Notes under the pieces: model-generated
Databases searched by the model: none
What the model saw: the letters and a program-made list of their open reading frames with translations, nothing else
Told to the model about the DNA's origin: nothing
Made by a program: the position numbers and the translations under genes
In this document: positions 29,417 to 39,835 of the stretch, in pieces
Position numbering within the stretch: the first letter of the stretch is position 1
Layout: every line of letters starts with the position of its first letter
Assembly: GCA_003427395.1 (NCBI GenBank)
Contig: BFEA01000512.1
Span: 419,998 to 464,482, forward strand
Direction of reading: 5' to 3'
Source of the DNA: Chara braunii
Lineage: Eukaryota > Streptophyta > Charophyceae > Charales > Characeae
DNA: 44,485 nucleotides

Positions 29417-29417
<1 letters not shown>
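29352..29417 (-). repeat. Microsatellite-linked element L, copy 3
   Basis: Reverse orientation: GGCAGTGTATATTTCCACG, AGATTCATTCCG, TTTTGCTCATCCTATCGACGG, then GT and GA repeats at 29417-29513. The 29260-29350 and 29513-29600 flanks are also similar to each other (CCAACCTTG.CAAC, AAGTCTCT, GCTTGGATCG), so copies 3 and 4 belong to a tandem duplication of about 250 bp. Confidence 0.8.
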
Positions 29418-29515
<98 letters not shown>

Positions 29516-29604
29516 GATAAGTCGCCAACCTTGATCAACATCAAAGTCTCTAGCGTGCGACTCGCCGCACGCTGCTTGGATCGATATAACGAGGCAAATC
29601 AAAA

Positions 29605-29672
29605 AGTGGCAGTGTTATTTCCCCGTTTCAGCGAAGGATTCATTCTGATTTGCTCGTCCTATCGATGGAATG
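29605..29672 (-). repeat. Microsatellite-linked element L, copy 4
   Basis: GGCAGTGTTATTTCCCCG, GGATTCATTCTG, TTTGCTCGTCCTATCGATGG and a short GTGTGTG. It is the second half of the local duplication with copy 3. Confidence 0.8.
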
Positions 29673-29754
29673 GGTGTGTGTGAGACGTAGTGATTCGACC
29701 GGGAAGAGAGAGAGAGAGAGAGAGGAAGAGAGAGAGAAGGAGTGGTGAGATGCA

Positions 29755-30188
29755 CATGGCATCTGTAAGTGGGGAACGAGGTGGTGAGTGTAGTGCGAGA
29801 CATACCTGGTGCTGGAAGTGTGCGACATTGGTCGCCATATGCTCGTACTTCGGGAATGCTGTTGACGTCGTCTTTTGGCTTCATAGTATAGGCTAGATAG
29901 GATCTGTCACATGTAGTCTGGGCGCCAAGTGCCAGATAGGATATCAACTTTGGGTCTTCGTTGATGATGATGATGGGATTATTTCAGCATTGTCAATTAT
30001 GAACTCTTGGTGTGTTCTTATTTGGTGAATCTTGTGATGCAATTCTGTTGTTGGTTCGAGGTCACGACTATCTGGTCTTANGTGTATGATGCTGTTTGAT
30101 TTCTGAAGTTCGCTGTTGCACATTTTCCTTGCATTTTGTATTATTTAAATTTATTATTTCTTTTTATTATTGATTGATTGGTATTATC

Positions 30189-30262
<74 letters not shown>

Positions 30263-30287
30263 CATTATTATTATTACCTGATATTGC
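29755..30287 (+). mobile_element. ATT-tailed dispersed repeat M, copy 1
   Basis: Shared with copies at 30990 and 31725: a donor-like word on the minus strand (AGGTATGTC near 29800), a small hairpin GGCGC-CAA-GTGCC at 29921-29933, TTCGTTGATGATGAT, GGTTCGAGGTCACGACTATC, and an (ATT)n tail at 30189-30276. The tail and internal GTTCGAGG word fit a SINE or LINE-tail element. No coding frame is conserved. Confidence 0.7.
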
Positions 30288-30989
30288 AGTCAGACTCGCC
30301 TTCATTCACACTTTGCACGCATGTAATCAGTAGTGCAACAAGCTGGTGACATTCGCCCATCCGAATCTCAGAAATATGGCAATAAAGAACATAGTCAGGT
30401 TCATGCTCACTTCAGATGACTATGGTTCAGCAGGGCCTCTACGAATCGAAGTTAGTCACAACACCCTAGTCTGCCACTCATACACTCTAAGCCCGGAACT
30501 ACGGCTATGGTGGCAATGACCACCACCACTGTATTGCTATGACTAAGCTTCTCTATCATCCACTGCATCCTCCGGGGTCACTGCCCAAGTTGCTGTGGCA
30601 AGTACTCCCGCTTGGCTCACGCAGGAATGAATGGATGGCTGGGCACTGCCTCTGGACATATACATCTGTAGCTCGTTTGGTCTACCCCTTTCCATCTGCT
30701 CATGGTACATACAAGTCCCTCATGGTACTTACTGGATCAGATTGGGGTTGGATGGATCGTGCCGCATCCGCGGTGAGAGAGAGGAAAGGGGAGACATACA
30801 GGCACAAACATACCAACTGACGACTTGACAAACAGACATATAGTGATGAACAGACACTATCGGACAGACAACGAAAAACAGATACACAGACAAGGACAAG
30901 CTGAGACAGACGGGCAGACAACTGCCAACCATAGCAGGGCTTACCTGCCTCTAGCTAGGAAGGAATGTCGGGTGGACTATTGGATACAA
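30288..30989. other. No gene; degenerate ACAG-rich stretch
   Basis: Spacer between repeats M1 and M2. 30825-30925 is rich in GACAGAC/CAGACA words, a decayed tetranucleotide repeat. Two short plus frames at 30539-30828 show no domain. Confidence 0.45.
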
Positions 30990-31350
30990 GTGGCATCTGT
31001 GTGTCGGGAAAAGGGGTTGTGAGTGATGCGGGGGAAAACTCACCTATGTTGGAAGCGGGCTAAGCTGACTGATGCTGCTACCTTGGGAAAATTGTTGGCA
31101 TCATCATACGGCGGTGTAAGTGTAGGTTGGATAAGACCTGACCACTATAATCTAGGCGCCGAGCGCCAGAAATGGGAGGTCCGCATTGATTTTTCGTTGA
31201 TGATGATAATGAGACTATTTCGGCATTTGTCAACCGTGAACTCTTGACGCACTCTTGATACAACTATTATTGATTCAAGGTCATGACTATCCGATCATGC
31301 GCATATGATTCTGATTCATTACTGAATTTCGTGATTATTTATATTCCTTG

Positions 31351-31381
<31 letters not shown>
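30990..31381 (+). mobile_element. ATT-tailed dispersed repeat M, copy 2
   Basis: Aligns with copy 1 in order. It has GTGGCATCTGTG, the minus-strand donor-like AGGTGAGTTTT near 31030, hairpin GGCGC-CGA-GCGCC at 31155-31167, TTCGTTGATGATGAT, GATTCAAGGTCATGACTATC and the ATT tail at 31352-31381. The hairpin arms keep pairing although one base differs from copy 1. Confidence 0.75.
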
Positions 31382-31383
<2 letters not shown>

Positions 31384-31724
31384 GATCGAGTCCGCAGTTG
31401 ACTTTATCAGACATCACATTGTTTCGTGCTATGGCCTCAGCAAACCGAAAAGGCCGCCCTAAGTGAAGGCGGGCCTGAATATTCATCTCAAGCCAATTCG
31501 ACATTTTCGTATGCGAGTGTTCAGGCTCTTGCAGCGCATCAGTTGGTTGAGTGAATGCACGGACCTTGCTAAGTTGCGCCATATAGCTGGCCCAGGCCAC
31601 GAGAGTTGTGCCTGGACACCTACACACGAAACAAGGTAGCAAGGCGTAAGCAGCCATAGCATGGCTGTTGGGCGCTAGAGGGGGTACAACGGATGATCGG
31701 GTGGTTTTCAGGGTGTAAGGCATT

Positions 31725-32068
31725 GAGTGGGATGGTCAAGGTCTGATTGAGGGTAACGAGATACTCGCCTGATACGTGAAGGAAAGGTCGCCGATGGTAT
31801 GGGCAAACATGTGAACCGAAGTGATCCTGTTATGTGAACCAGCTGCAGCGTAGGATAGTATGGTAGAGTAGGGTGGGCGCTGTGCGCCAGACAGAGAGAG
31901 GCGGTTTTGGGTACTGTGATGGTGTGGCTTTCGGGCTTGAACATTGGCTCATTACTTCATTTGGATGGATTATTGGTGCAGTTGTGCCCTCTACTTGTTC
32001 CCGACTACTCAGACAACCTGTGTGATTTCACAATTTGGTTTTCTGTATATCGTTCACAATCATATTCC

Positions 32069-32118
<50 letters not shown>

Positions 32119-32126
32119 TATTATTA
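31725..32126 (+). mobile_element. ATT-tailed dispersed repeat M, copy 3 (diverged)
   Basis: Retains the donor-like AGGCGAGTATC on the minus strand near 31766, the hairpin GGCGC-TGT-GCGCC at 31876-31888, and the ATT tail at 32070-32126. Sequence between these anchors is strongly diverged. The 31382-31724 segment before it shows no gene. Confidence 0.5.
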
Positions 32127-32159
32127 AAGTATTTGTGATTATTGAGCATTATGGATCAG

Positions 32160-32475
32160 GAAAAGGGAGGAAGCAGGACACTGGAAAGGAGGGGGATACC
32201 GTCACCGTGTGGTGATGCCTACCTCCTCCATCCTTCTCCCTTCTCCTTCAATCTGAACCCCTCCATCTTTTTCTCTCTCCATATCTATCCAAGATTATTT
32301 GTATGATCGTTATTGATACTAAGCACCAGCCTGCCATTCTTTGATGAGTGACGACAAAGGAAGTGGGGAAGATCAGGTTTGGAGGAGAGATGGAATACTG
32401 GACAGGAGAGGGATGTCGTCACCGTGTGACGTCATCTACCTCCTCCATCCGTCTCCATTTCTCCCGTAATCTAAT
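32160..32475. repeat. Direct repeat pair with GTCACCGTGTG hairpin
   Basis: Blocks at about 32160-32280 and 32370-32475 share GGAGAGAT/GGACA-type purine runs, CCGTCACCGTGTG and CTACCTCCTCCATCC. The hairpin is CGTCAC-CGT-GTGACG in the second copy and is G.U-rich in the first. Confidence 0.65.
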
Positions 32476-32559
32476 CCCCTCATTTCCTTGGTCCTCACCA
32501 CTCTCTGAAATAGTATGAATCTCATCGAATGCGGATGATCAGATGGTCAGACTAAACAG

Positions 32560-32620
32560 GGCGATTGCGGGAGCTCTGCCGGAGTTCAGGAGGAACTTTG
32601 GAGGCAGGGAACTACAAGGT
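32560..32620 (-). mobile_element. Fragment of the 19150/24640 repeat family
   Basis: GGGAGCTCTGCCGGAGTTC and GGAGGCAGGGAACTA match the minus orientation of the 24900-24960 segment. Flanks are unrelated, so this is a truncated copy. Confidence 0.75.
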
Positions 32621-33019
32621 GCGCATGACCTTATCCTTTCCCGTATCCCTTACTGGCTACAACTCTCTATCGGACTGCATGCGTGATTATGCGATATACT
32701 GTTTATATCTTTTCTTCAAGACTAAAGTATCAAAAGTGAAAGTATTATATGTTTGAATTGAGAATCTGTCTGAAGTTAGGAAAAGGAACCTAGGAAAAGA
32801 ACCGAGAAGGAACCTAGGCTACATGGTCTTGAGAAAACAAAGGCAGTATGATGGAGGCCTCCGTTGGGGTCGTCACGCTGCCTGCATAGAATGACTAAAA
32901 GGGTACTCGCCGTACGAACTACCCAACCATCCACCTAACTAGTTGTCTTGGACATGCATACATCAATGACGAGAAGATGCCGTGCGTCTTCTCTGTTGAC
33001 TTACCAGCTAAATCCTAGA

Positions 33020-34820
33020 GTAATTTGGTACTCCCGTGGGGTACACGTCTTCAAACAACTAACAAAAGCAGTGGTAATAGGAGGCTCCCGTGGGGTTCTC
33101 CTGTCACTGATCTGACTAGACTTAGCAAGGGAAATAAGTACTCCCGGGTGAGTACACGAACTCCTAAGTCTAGATCGATCTGTGCGACTTCCGTATAAGT
33201 CAACAATACCTCTTGCTAAATTAATATGAACGATCAGGGCAAACTAACCTTAAAACGGTCTTGATCTCCTACGCATCGAATAGGTATTAGGCTGACTCCC
33301 TGGAGGATTTCCTAATACTATGTTTGATCTGGGGATCAATTAACAAGGAAAGAATGAGTTGATTATGTTTGGGCAAGAAAATGGGGTACTCCCGGGTGAG
33401 TGACCCTGCTAACTATTTTGGTATGACTAAGAAGTTGGCTTGTTTAAGTTACTAATGGTTCATCTAATTAACATTGAATCAGGTTATAGGAGGCTCGCGT
33501 GGGGTTCTCCTCTCACTTGATTTGACTAGACTTAGGAAGGGAATTAAGTACTCCCGGGTGAGTACACGAACTCCTAAGTCTAAGTCAATCTGGTCGGCTT
33601 CCGTGTAAGTTGACTGATCTCCTACGCATCAAACAGGTAGTAGGGTGGCTCCCGGGTGGGTTATCCTAGTACTTGTTTGATCAAGAGGTCTTCTAACGAG
33701 GAAAAAAATGAGTTGATTATGGACTGGTAAAAGGGATACTCCCGGGTGAGTAACCCTGCTACTTGTTTTGGAATGACTAATGGATTGGCATTGCTGGGAT
33801 ACTAATGGCCTAAATAGTTAACATTGGATCGGGTTACGAGAGGCTCCCGTGGAGTTCTCCTGTCACTTGATCTGACTAGACCTAGGAAGGGAATTAAGTA
33901 CTCCCGGGTGAGTACACAAACTCCCAAGTGTAAGTCAATCTGGTCGACTTCCGTGAAAGTCGGCATACCTCTTGCTCATTCACGATGATTGGGTAAAGTT
34001 GGGGAACGGTCAAGGCGACTTAACTTGGAGTTGTTTTGACTGATCTCCTACTCATCAAACTGGTAGTAGGGTAACTCCCGGGAGGGTTATCCTAATACTT
34101 GTTTGATTCAAAGGTCTACTAATGAAGAAATAATGATTGTGTTTGGGCAGTAGAGGGATACTACCGGGTGAGTAACCCTACTACTTGTCTAGGTATGACT
34201 GACATGCGGCATAAATAAGTACTAATGATCCGAAGATAGGAGGCTCCCGTGGGGTCATCCTATAGCCTGCTAAGCTACATCCTAACGTACCAAGTAAGAC
34301 ACTTTGGCTTGCCTAAGTCCACTGACTTAATCGTGGCTCGTCTGACTCTAAGTAAGTAGTAGGGTGACTCCCGTAGGGTCATCCTATTACACTTGTTAAA
34401 ATAGACTGAGTTTTGATCAAGGAGTAATAGGAGGCTTCCGAGAAAGTCGCCTATTATTAACTTGAACTTTGTACTAACACCTGGATCTAGAATGTTCTTT
34501 GAATACAGGGTTAAGTGTTGAGACGACTCAACATGAACCTCCTAACCACCTGCTTAATTGATAAATGGATACTCCCGGGCGAGTTATCCTGTTGCTTGCA
34601 CTAGATTGCTTGAACTACTTGGTTGCATGATGACTGCATGGACTTTGAAGAGTGGCTGAGTGCTTCCGTAGGGCTACTCGACTACTCCTTTGACTAACCG
34701 ATTTGCCTGGAATTGATCAAGTAGTGGAAGATTCCTGGGTGAATCCACCTGCTACTTGCGCATGTCAGGACAAGGAGAAGAGAAAAGGAAAAAGGGAGTG
34801 CTCCATCGGGAGCGACCCCA
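33020..34820 (+). repeat. Hairpin array I: about 20 hairpins with CCCGGG-type loops
   Basis: Apex motif CTCCCG(G/T)G(T/G)GAG or CTTCCGTG.AAG recurs every 40-110 bases inside differing stems. Examples are GTACTC-CCGGGT-GAGTAC (33138, 33548, 33898) and CGACTT-CCGTGA-AAGTCG (33945). Longer ones start GTATTAGG with CCTAATAC (33284) and GTAGTAGGGTGAC with GTCATCCTATTAC (34356); GATTC-CTGGGT-GAATC is at 34729. At 33528-33581 an outer stem AGACTTAGGA with TCCTAAGTCT encloses an inner hairpin. Superunits of about 350-430 bp start GATCTCCTAC.CATC at 33263, 33617 and 34042. There is no long frame. Likely the body of a short-LTR element ending at 35353. Confidence 0.85.
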
Positions 34821-35215
34821 AAGGTCCTTTAGAAAGAAACATAAAAGAAAGCAGATACCGTAGGGAAAAGAATTAGACAAGAAAGAGTTCCGCATAACCT
34901 CAGTTCATTGATAGACTCCTAAAGGAAAAACCACTGAACGACATGAGTAAAACTTTGTTAGACTACCGCATAAAGCACCAAAGAGTGCGCTTATCCGCAA
35001 GAGAGAGAAACTGCAAGGACTGAAGGAAGGGGAAATATGAGTTTCCCTGTGACAACCTAGGACATAGGCAAAGAGACTTCTTGAAACACGAGGAGAATGG
35101 GTGACAGACGACTCAGGGTAGATAGAAGTTAGGTGTTCGACTTTGGGATGCTGAGCCCAAAGCTCACAAACCAGAACTAAGGGATTGACCCTTAGATATC
35201 ACTATGTGGGTATCA
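34821..35215. other. No gene; purine-rich element interior
   Basis: A/G-rich sequence between hairpin array I and the LTR start. A weak GATACCGTAGGGA word at 34854 may be a decayed array unit. No frame of interest. Confidence 0.4.
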
Positions 35216-35223
35216 AGTGGGGA
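35215..35223 (+). other. Polypurine-tract-like sequence before an LTR
   Basis: AAGTGGGGA immediately precedes TGTTGAATC. Retrotransposons prime plus-strand DNA at a polypurine tract abutting the 3' LTR, so position and composition fit. Confidence 0.5.
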
Positions 35224-35353
35224 TGTTGAATCTTTGTTGACCTGTTTGTGTTCAGGTCCCTATTTTGATCTACTGCAATTGAAGGAGAAGTCCTACATAA
35301 AGGACTCAATTTTCTGTTGTGCTCGATAACAGGTCGGTCGTTGTCGATTCAAC
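35224..35353 (+). mobile_element. Short LTR (about 130 bp), TRIM-like
   Basis: It starts TGTTGAATC and ends GATTCAAC, a nine-base inverted terminus short of the final A. Two tandem hairpins, AGTCCT with AGGACT (35290-35307) and CTGTTGT-GCTCG-ATAACAG (35314-35332), match the hairpin order at 21178-21217. The short size recalls TRIM elements, which encode no protein. The 5' LTR was not found. Confidence 0.6.
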
Positions 35354-35914
35354 TCTTTCCACCTTGACTTGACACCTACATCTAAAAACAAACCCTGTGG
35401 TCAGTAAAACTGTCACCTGTGGTCATCGCCTAAATGGTCGTGGTCACTCTCAAGGGTCCTTTAAATAAGTGTGAGGGGGCTGGGCTTGCATCTCAGGAAA
35501 GATAGAGCTGTCATGCATGGTTTGAGGAGTGAGGGACAATGTCAATGGTTGATGGTTGACACCGTTAGTGCATGGCATGTGAACTGTCTTTGCATTATGT
35601 TGTGTAGGTCTGTTTTGTGCATGATTTGGGCTGGATTGGAATTGACATGTCGAAGAGTCTGGACACTCAGCACTTGTGAAAGTGGGAAGGGTTCCCAACG
35701 GTAATACCTCGATATTCATAATCAAGTCTTATATATTATCTGATGATCAGTCATACATTGAGTATAATAGTTTATCTTTGGTAGTGACGGGGTTTTGATA
35801 CGTTGAACATGGTAGTCAGAAGGAGTGTGTTTCTGGAACAGAAGCGAAAATAGACGACCATCTCAGAGTTCGACCTGAATATCTAACGGGTCAGTCCAAG
35901 ACGTCTTACCGCGC
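35354..35914. other. No gene recognised
   Basis: Opposing frames of 70-90 codons at 35450-35725 overlap on both strands and show no family features. Otherwise unrecognised. Confidence 0.4.
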
Positions 35915-36235
35915 GTACCCCATTTTCATGCTACAACGATCGAGCAAACGCCCTCGGCCGACCTACCTCTGCTCAGGCATGTAAAAGCCTTCGTATGTGG
36001 GCCAGTAGCTCAACAGGGATACGCCTACCTGAGGGTGGTGACAGCCCCTCGGGTAGAGGTAAGTTGTACCTCGCGACGTCCCGACCTGTCGCAGGGCGTC
36101 GTGAGAGGTATAGTACGCGCGCACGGTTGGAGTGGTGACGAGTTGTTCTACGAAAATAAATCCTGCGTGACACGACCGTGAGGTTCAGCGCTCGCAGAGG
36201 GGTGCAGGACCGCCGCGCGCGACAGTGTGCTAATG
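35915..36235 (+). ncRNA. Structured repeat family S, copy 2
   Basis: P1 is CCGACCTAC (35958-35966) with GTGGGCCAG (35997-36005), two mismatches. P2 is CTACCTGAGGG (36025-36035) with CCCTCGGGTAG (36046-36056), eleven pairs with one U.G, loop TGGTGACAGC. P3 is TACCTC.CGACG (36067-36078) with CGTCG.GAGAGGTA (36097-36110), loop containing CCTGTCGCA. The P2 loop GACAG can pair with CTGTC in P3. The CGAGCAAACGCCCTCGG leader and GCGTGACACG tail are shared with the other copies. Confidence 0.65.
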
Positions 36236-36341
36236 GCCGATGTGGTAAGTTTTGACTCACCCCATTTGTGCTTTGGCTGTGCTAAGGGGAGCTTTGGTGG
36301 AGGCTAGATACCGACCGACTACCTGGCTCACGTGCGACCTG

Positions 36342-36360
36342 CCCGCAGTAGTACTGCGGG
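36342..36360. repeat. Perfect 19-base palindrome
   Basis: CCCGCAGTA-G-TACTGCGGG lies between otherwise unrecognised sequence at 36236-36715. No T run follows, so it is not a typical terminator. Confidence 0.8.
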
Positions 36361-36714
36361 TTGTACCCATAACGCCACAAACCGTCCTCTACTAGGACTG
36401 TGGGCTAGGCCAGGGCAGTCGGATGGGTATCGACTGACGCCACCCACGGGATGGTGCTCATAGAAGCCTAAACCCACCTGAGAGCGCACGACAACTCCCT
36501 ACTGGTCCGACCAACCCCTCGACAACGGCTGGTTTCCTTAGCACGCGGCCTATATATGATAGCCCCGACGGCCCTAAATGCGCCGACTTCAAAGCCCCGT
36601 CACTCGAGTTTCTTCCGGCCCGTGGGCTAATCACCCGCCGACACATATACACATTAATTTCCCCGGCCCAAATACCCCAAACGTGTAAGAGCCCGTGGGT
36701 TAACCCAAAGAGGC

Positions 36715-36958
36715 GCGCGCTCATGGTCCTCGACCGCTGTGAAGATCTCTAAATCCAGCGCTGTGCCCAAGTCAAAATTTGTCAACACAAAAAAATAATA
36801 ATTGATAATGAATTATAAAATATTCATAAAATTTTAATCGTCAGAATATGAGGAATCGAGGGAAAATACCGTTCCCATGCTGCCGACGGCAAAGCCAAAG
36901 GGGATAGCCCTGTCGGGTCCTCAACCCCCAGGCCCCTCCTTGCCGCTTCGATATTCCT
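36715..36958 (-). mobile_element. Leader region of LTR element copy 2
   Basis: Inverse homologue of 15059-15310, with the same A/T-rich centre and GCCGACGGCAAAGCCAA-like block. The primer-like region (36944-36958) has drifted away from the tRNA-Met complement. Confidence 0.6.
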
Positions 36959-37445
36959 ACGTCGTCGCCGCTGAGCCTCGATCCCCAAATCTTTCTAATG
37001 AAAGTCGGATCCCGTGACCACTAATGCTAAGTCTAGGTCTAGGTTTGGCTTTGACAGACACCCACATAAATAGACACCTCGCGACTCGCGACCCACCGAA
37101 GATGATTCAAAACCTCCTTGTTGTCGATATTGTTCACCTCACGTACGTACAAGTCACAGGCAAGCACATCAATCAATAAGACGAAAATCCTTTCAATCCT
37201 AACTTAATTAGAAGTAAGACTTGGGCCGGCAGCTATGCCGACTTTCACAATCATCAACCAAAAATAAAACGATCACGCGCGCCCCAAAAATTTGCGCGCC
37301 CACACACTCTTTATTCTAGTCACACATCCAGCCAATGTAAACCACCCACACACTCGTGCGGAATACTTAATCTTTAAACCAATGCTATTTTCTGTCACTT
37401 ACAAAAAACAGGGCGGATACCCTTGTAAGGGTATTCGCACCGACA
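36959..37445 (-). mobile_element. LTR copy 2 of a retrotransposon (about 487 bp)
   Basis: Minus strand starts TGTCGGTGCGAATACCC with the terminal hairpin ATACCCTT-AC-AAGGGTAT. It aligns end to end with LTR copy 1 (14571-15058) in inverse orientation. Its start abuts structured repeat S copy 3, which is cut at exactly this point, so the element appears to have inserted into that repeat. Confidence 0.8.
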
Positions 37446-37665
37446 CCGGGTGCGCCAACTATACATCCCGCGGTCCCCTACGACAGGATAGGTTCCCGCG
37501 GGGGATAAGCTTGCTTCCCTAAGGGGCTGTCACCACCCTTAGGGGCGTATCCCTACCGAGCTACTGACCCACATGCGAAAGCTTTTGCATGCAGTTGCAG
37601 AGGTGGGTCAGCCGAGGGCGTTTGCTCGCTCGCTGTAGTATAGGTACACACGATAAAAACGCCTA
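37446..37665 (-). ncRNA. Structured repeat family S, copy 3 (3' end cut)
   Basis: On the minus strand P1 is CTGACCCAC with GTGGGTCAG (plus 37603-37611 and 37564-37572), nine perfect pairs. P2 is CCCTAAGGG with CCCTTAGGG (plus 37536-37544 and 37517-37525), loop TGGTGACAGC. P3 spans plus 37463-37506, with arms ATCCC.CGCGG and CCGCGGGAT and loop CCTGTCGTA. Relative to copy 1, two P1 pairs are exchanged (G-C to A-U and U-A to C-G). The downstream tail is missing where the LTR begins. Confidence 0.65.
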
Positions 37666-38930
37666 TTGAACCCGGATGTCGTCCGTTCCTTAGGGCGCTG
37701 ATTTCCTAAGTACGAAACAAATGCCGGTCGACTAGGAAGGCCTTAACCTAGTGTGAAAACCCCCAATATCCTAGTCCCTTTGGTCACCATAACAATCACT
37801 AGTTATAAAAAGAATCAACCATAGTCGACATAAACATATATCCAAGAGGGAATGATAACCGAACGAAATAAGATCATCATTAGATCCATCTAATAACACA
37901 ACATCAAAATAAAATCCAATCACCCTGGGTCGAATTCCACAAAAAATCATACAACCGCCAACGGAGAGTTGACTTTCAACAATAACCTCAATGCAATCGA
38001 TAAGGTAACCGGTCTGTTTTAGTTTTGACTTGGCGAAATGCACTGCCAAAGTTATTCATCTCATCCTACCGCCGACTTAAGATTGAACACGGACACACCC
38101 GTCTCCATACGTTTCTCAATCTTCTTGGATGGCGGCTGTTTTGCAGATGATTCTTGATCAGGGGCATTTATTGAGGTGTTGCATGCCTCTCTCTCTAAGA
38201 AGTGGTCTGGGGTACTCCTCCTCACCCGAGCACAAGACTCGGATCTCAGAAGTCGGTCCGTCTCCACCGAATCGGCAAAGTACCCCACCGTAGAACGGTC
38301 CACTCTGAGTCGATAACAGGGCCGACTCCTAAAGCAACGAACCCCCACCCCAGATGCTTCCTAAAGAAAGAGAATGTGTTCACCACAAGTAGATTTCCAG
38401 TTGTTCCCTTCATCTCTTGCCCAAGGTAACTCAAACGACAAATAGTTAGGAAAGATAAAGAATGAGAAACATTTAGACAAATAAAAATTATTTAGGAAAG
38501 AGATGGTCAATCTTTGGGAAAAGGTTATGTTCGTTTGAGCTTATCTGCTTTATTTGATTTGAATTCGTTTTACGATGTGCGTAAAAAAAAAAATAACATT
38601 TTTCAAAACAACCAACCCTTCTTGGCATGCAGGCATGTGAAAAGTCAAAGAAGACACTCCTTTTCCATTATCTCAAATAGACATAATCAACCTCCTTTTG
38701 CAAGCATCCTTCTACCTACCTCCACAACACGCAGAGACAACAAGGTCAAAAGAAAAAACCAGTGCGATCCCATACCCAAGTCAGACCTTTCCATTCACAT
38801 GCACGATACGCACGACTTTCCTGCACCTTTTTAACGAACATCCAATGAACAAGGTCAAACAAAGTGTGGGTTCACACAGGTGTGAAGGGAAATTTGAGTC
38901 AATCAACTGACTGACCTTGAGTGAAGTGGT
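37666..38930. other. No confident gene; possible relic frames on minus strand
   Basis: Minus frames 38246-38434, 38061-38348 and 37771-38049 are consecutive and have more ordinary amino-acid composition than the rest of the window. No start-to-stop gene, splice pattern or domain could be assigned. A decayed retroelement frame is possible. A hairpin GAGTCG..CGACTC lies at 38306-38327. Confidence 0.3.
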
Positions 38931-39364
38931 GCCGAACGCGCCCTGGCTCACTCAAGAAAGCCAAGAAGGAATATACTTGTTGCCAAAGAAAACTGCAGTC
39001 CCAAGGCAAGTCTCAAGCCAACTGCTTGTCCTAATCTGTTCTCGACTCGCAAGTCCCACAAGCGGTAGTCCCAGATTTGATGGCGGTAAGTCACATGAGT
39101 CCCCAAAAAATGTTGTTTCCAAGACAGTCCCAACTGACACCACGTCTGTCCCAACTGGTCCCGTGTGGTCGCAAGTGGTCGCGCACTACCGCTTGTAGCA
39201 TCGGATGGTCCCAACTGCCGAAACCGCTTTCACCACGCTCTCCGAAATAATAACATTGCTTGGTGCCAAAACCGCAAGTGCCACGTGCTCCCAATAGTCA
39301 ATGCATCGTCCCCTCACGTCCCACCGTCGTGCCGCAATTCCATTGCCGTGCCAAATTCTCGTTA
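38931..39364. repeat. Degenerate GTCCCAACTG-word repeat
   Basis: GTCCCAACTG or GGTCCC words recur at 39126, 39148, 39160 and 39210, with AAGTGGTCGC and ACCGCTTG inverted partners near 39170-39195. It has the look of a decayed hairpin-bearing repeat leading into the next array. Confidence 0.45.
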
Positions 39365-39835
39365 AAAAAAAAAAACGGCAGCGTTTCATCGTGTCGTACC
39401 ACACTGTAAAAAAAACGGCAGCGCTTCGCTGTGCCGTACCATTGTAAAAAGACGGTGGTGCTTCGCCATGCCGTACCTCCGCAAAAAGACGGCGGCGCTT
39501 CGCTGTGTCGTACCACTGTAAAAAGACGGCGGCGCTTCGCCGTGCCGTACCACCTCAAAAAGACGGCGGCGCTCCGCCGCGTTGCACTACCGTGCCGTGA
39601 GAACGACAGCGTCACTCTTCAAAACAGAGTGTCGCCGACGTGCCGTGAAAACGGCAGCGTCACCTGTCAAAATAAAGGTGTCGCATAACCCCGCCAAAAG
39701 AAAATTAAGTGCCGTCTCGCCGCAAATCCGGCAGCGCTTCCGCAACACTGCTGTTAAAACCAGAGCCGTTGCCGCAAAAATTCGACAGCGCTTGCGCACC
39801 ACCGCTGTTAAAACTAGGGCTGTCGCCGTAGTCCC
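39365..39835 (+). repeat. Hairpin array III: ACGG..GCTTC..CCGT units
   Basis: Five to six units of about 50-55 bp carry ACGG-stem-GCTTC-stem-TG-CCGT-ACCA. Inner stems differ but pair: CAGC with GCTG, TGGT with GCCA, CGGC with GCCG. They are followed by two hairpins GCG.CACTC..GAGTG.CG and GCG.CACCT..AGGTG.CGC, then two CAGCGCTT.CGC..CTGTTAAAAC units. Frames running through it differ in phase from unit to unit. Confidence 0.75.

Noticed and set aside
28666-29436. Long frames with runs of X across the assembly gap
   Set aside because: They consist of gap N plus GA/GT microsatellites.
37771-38434. Possible broken coding sequence on the minus strand
   Set aside because: Amino-acid composition is more ordinary than elsewhere, but I could not match it to any family or join the frames by plausible splice sites.
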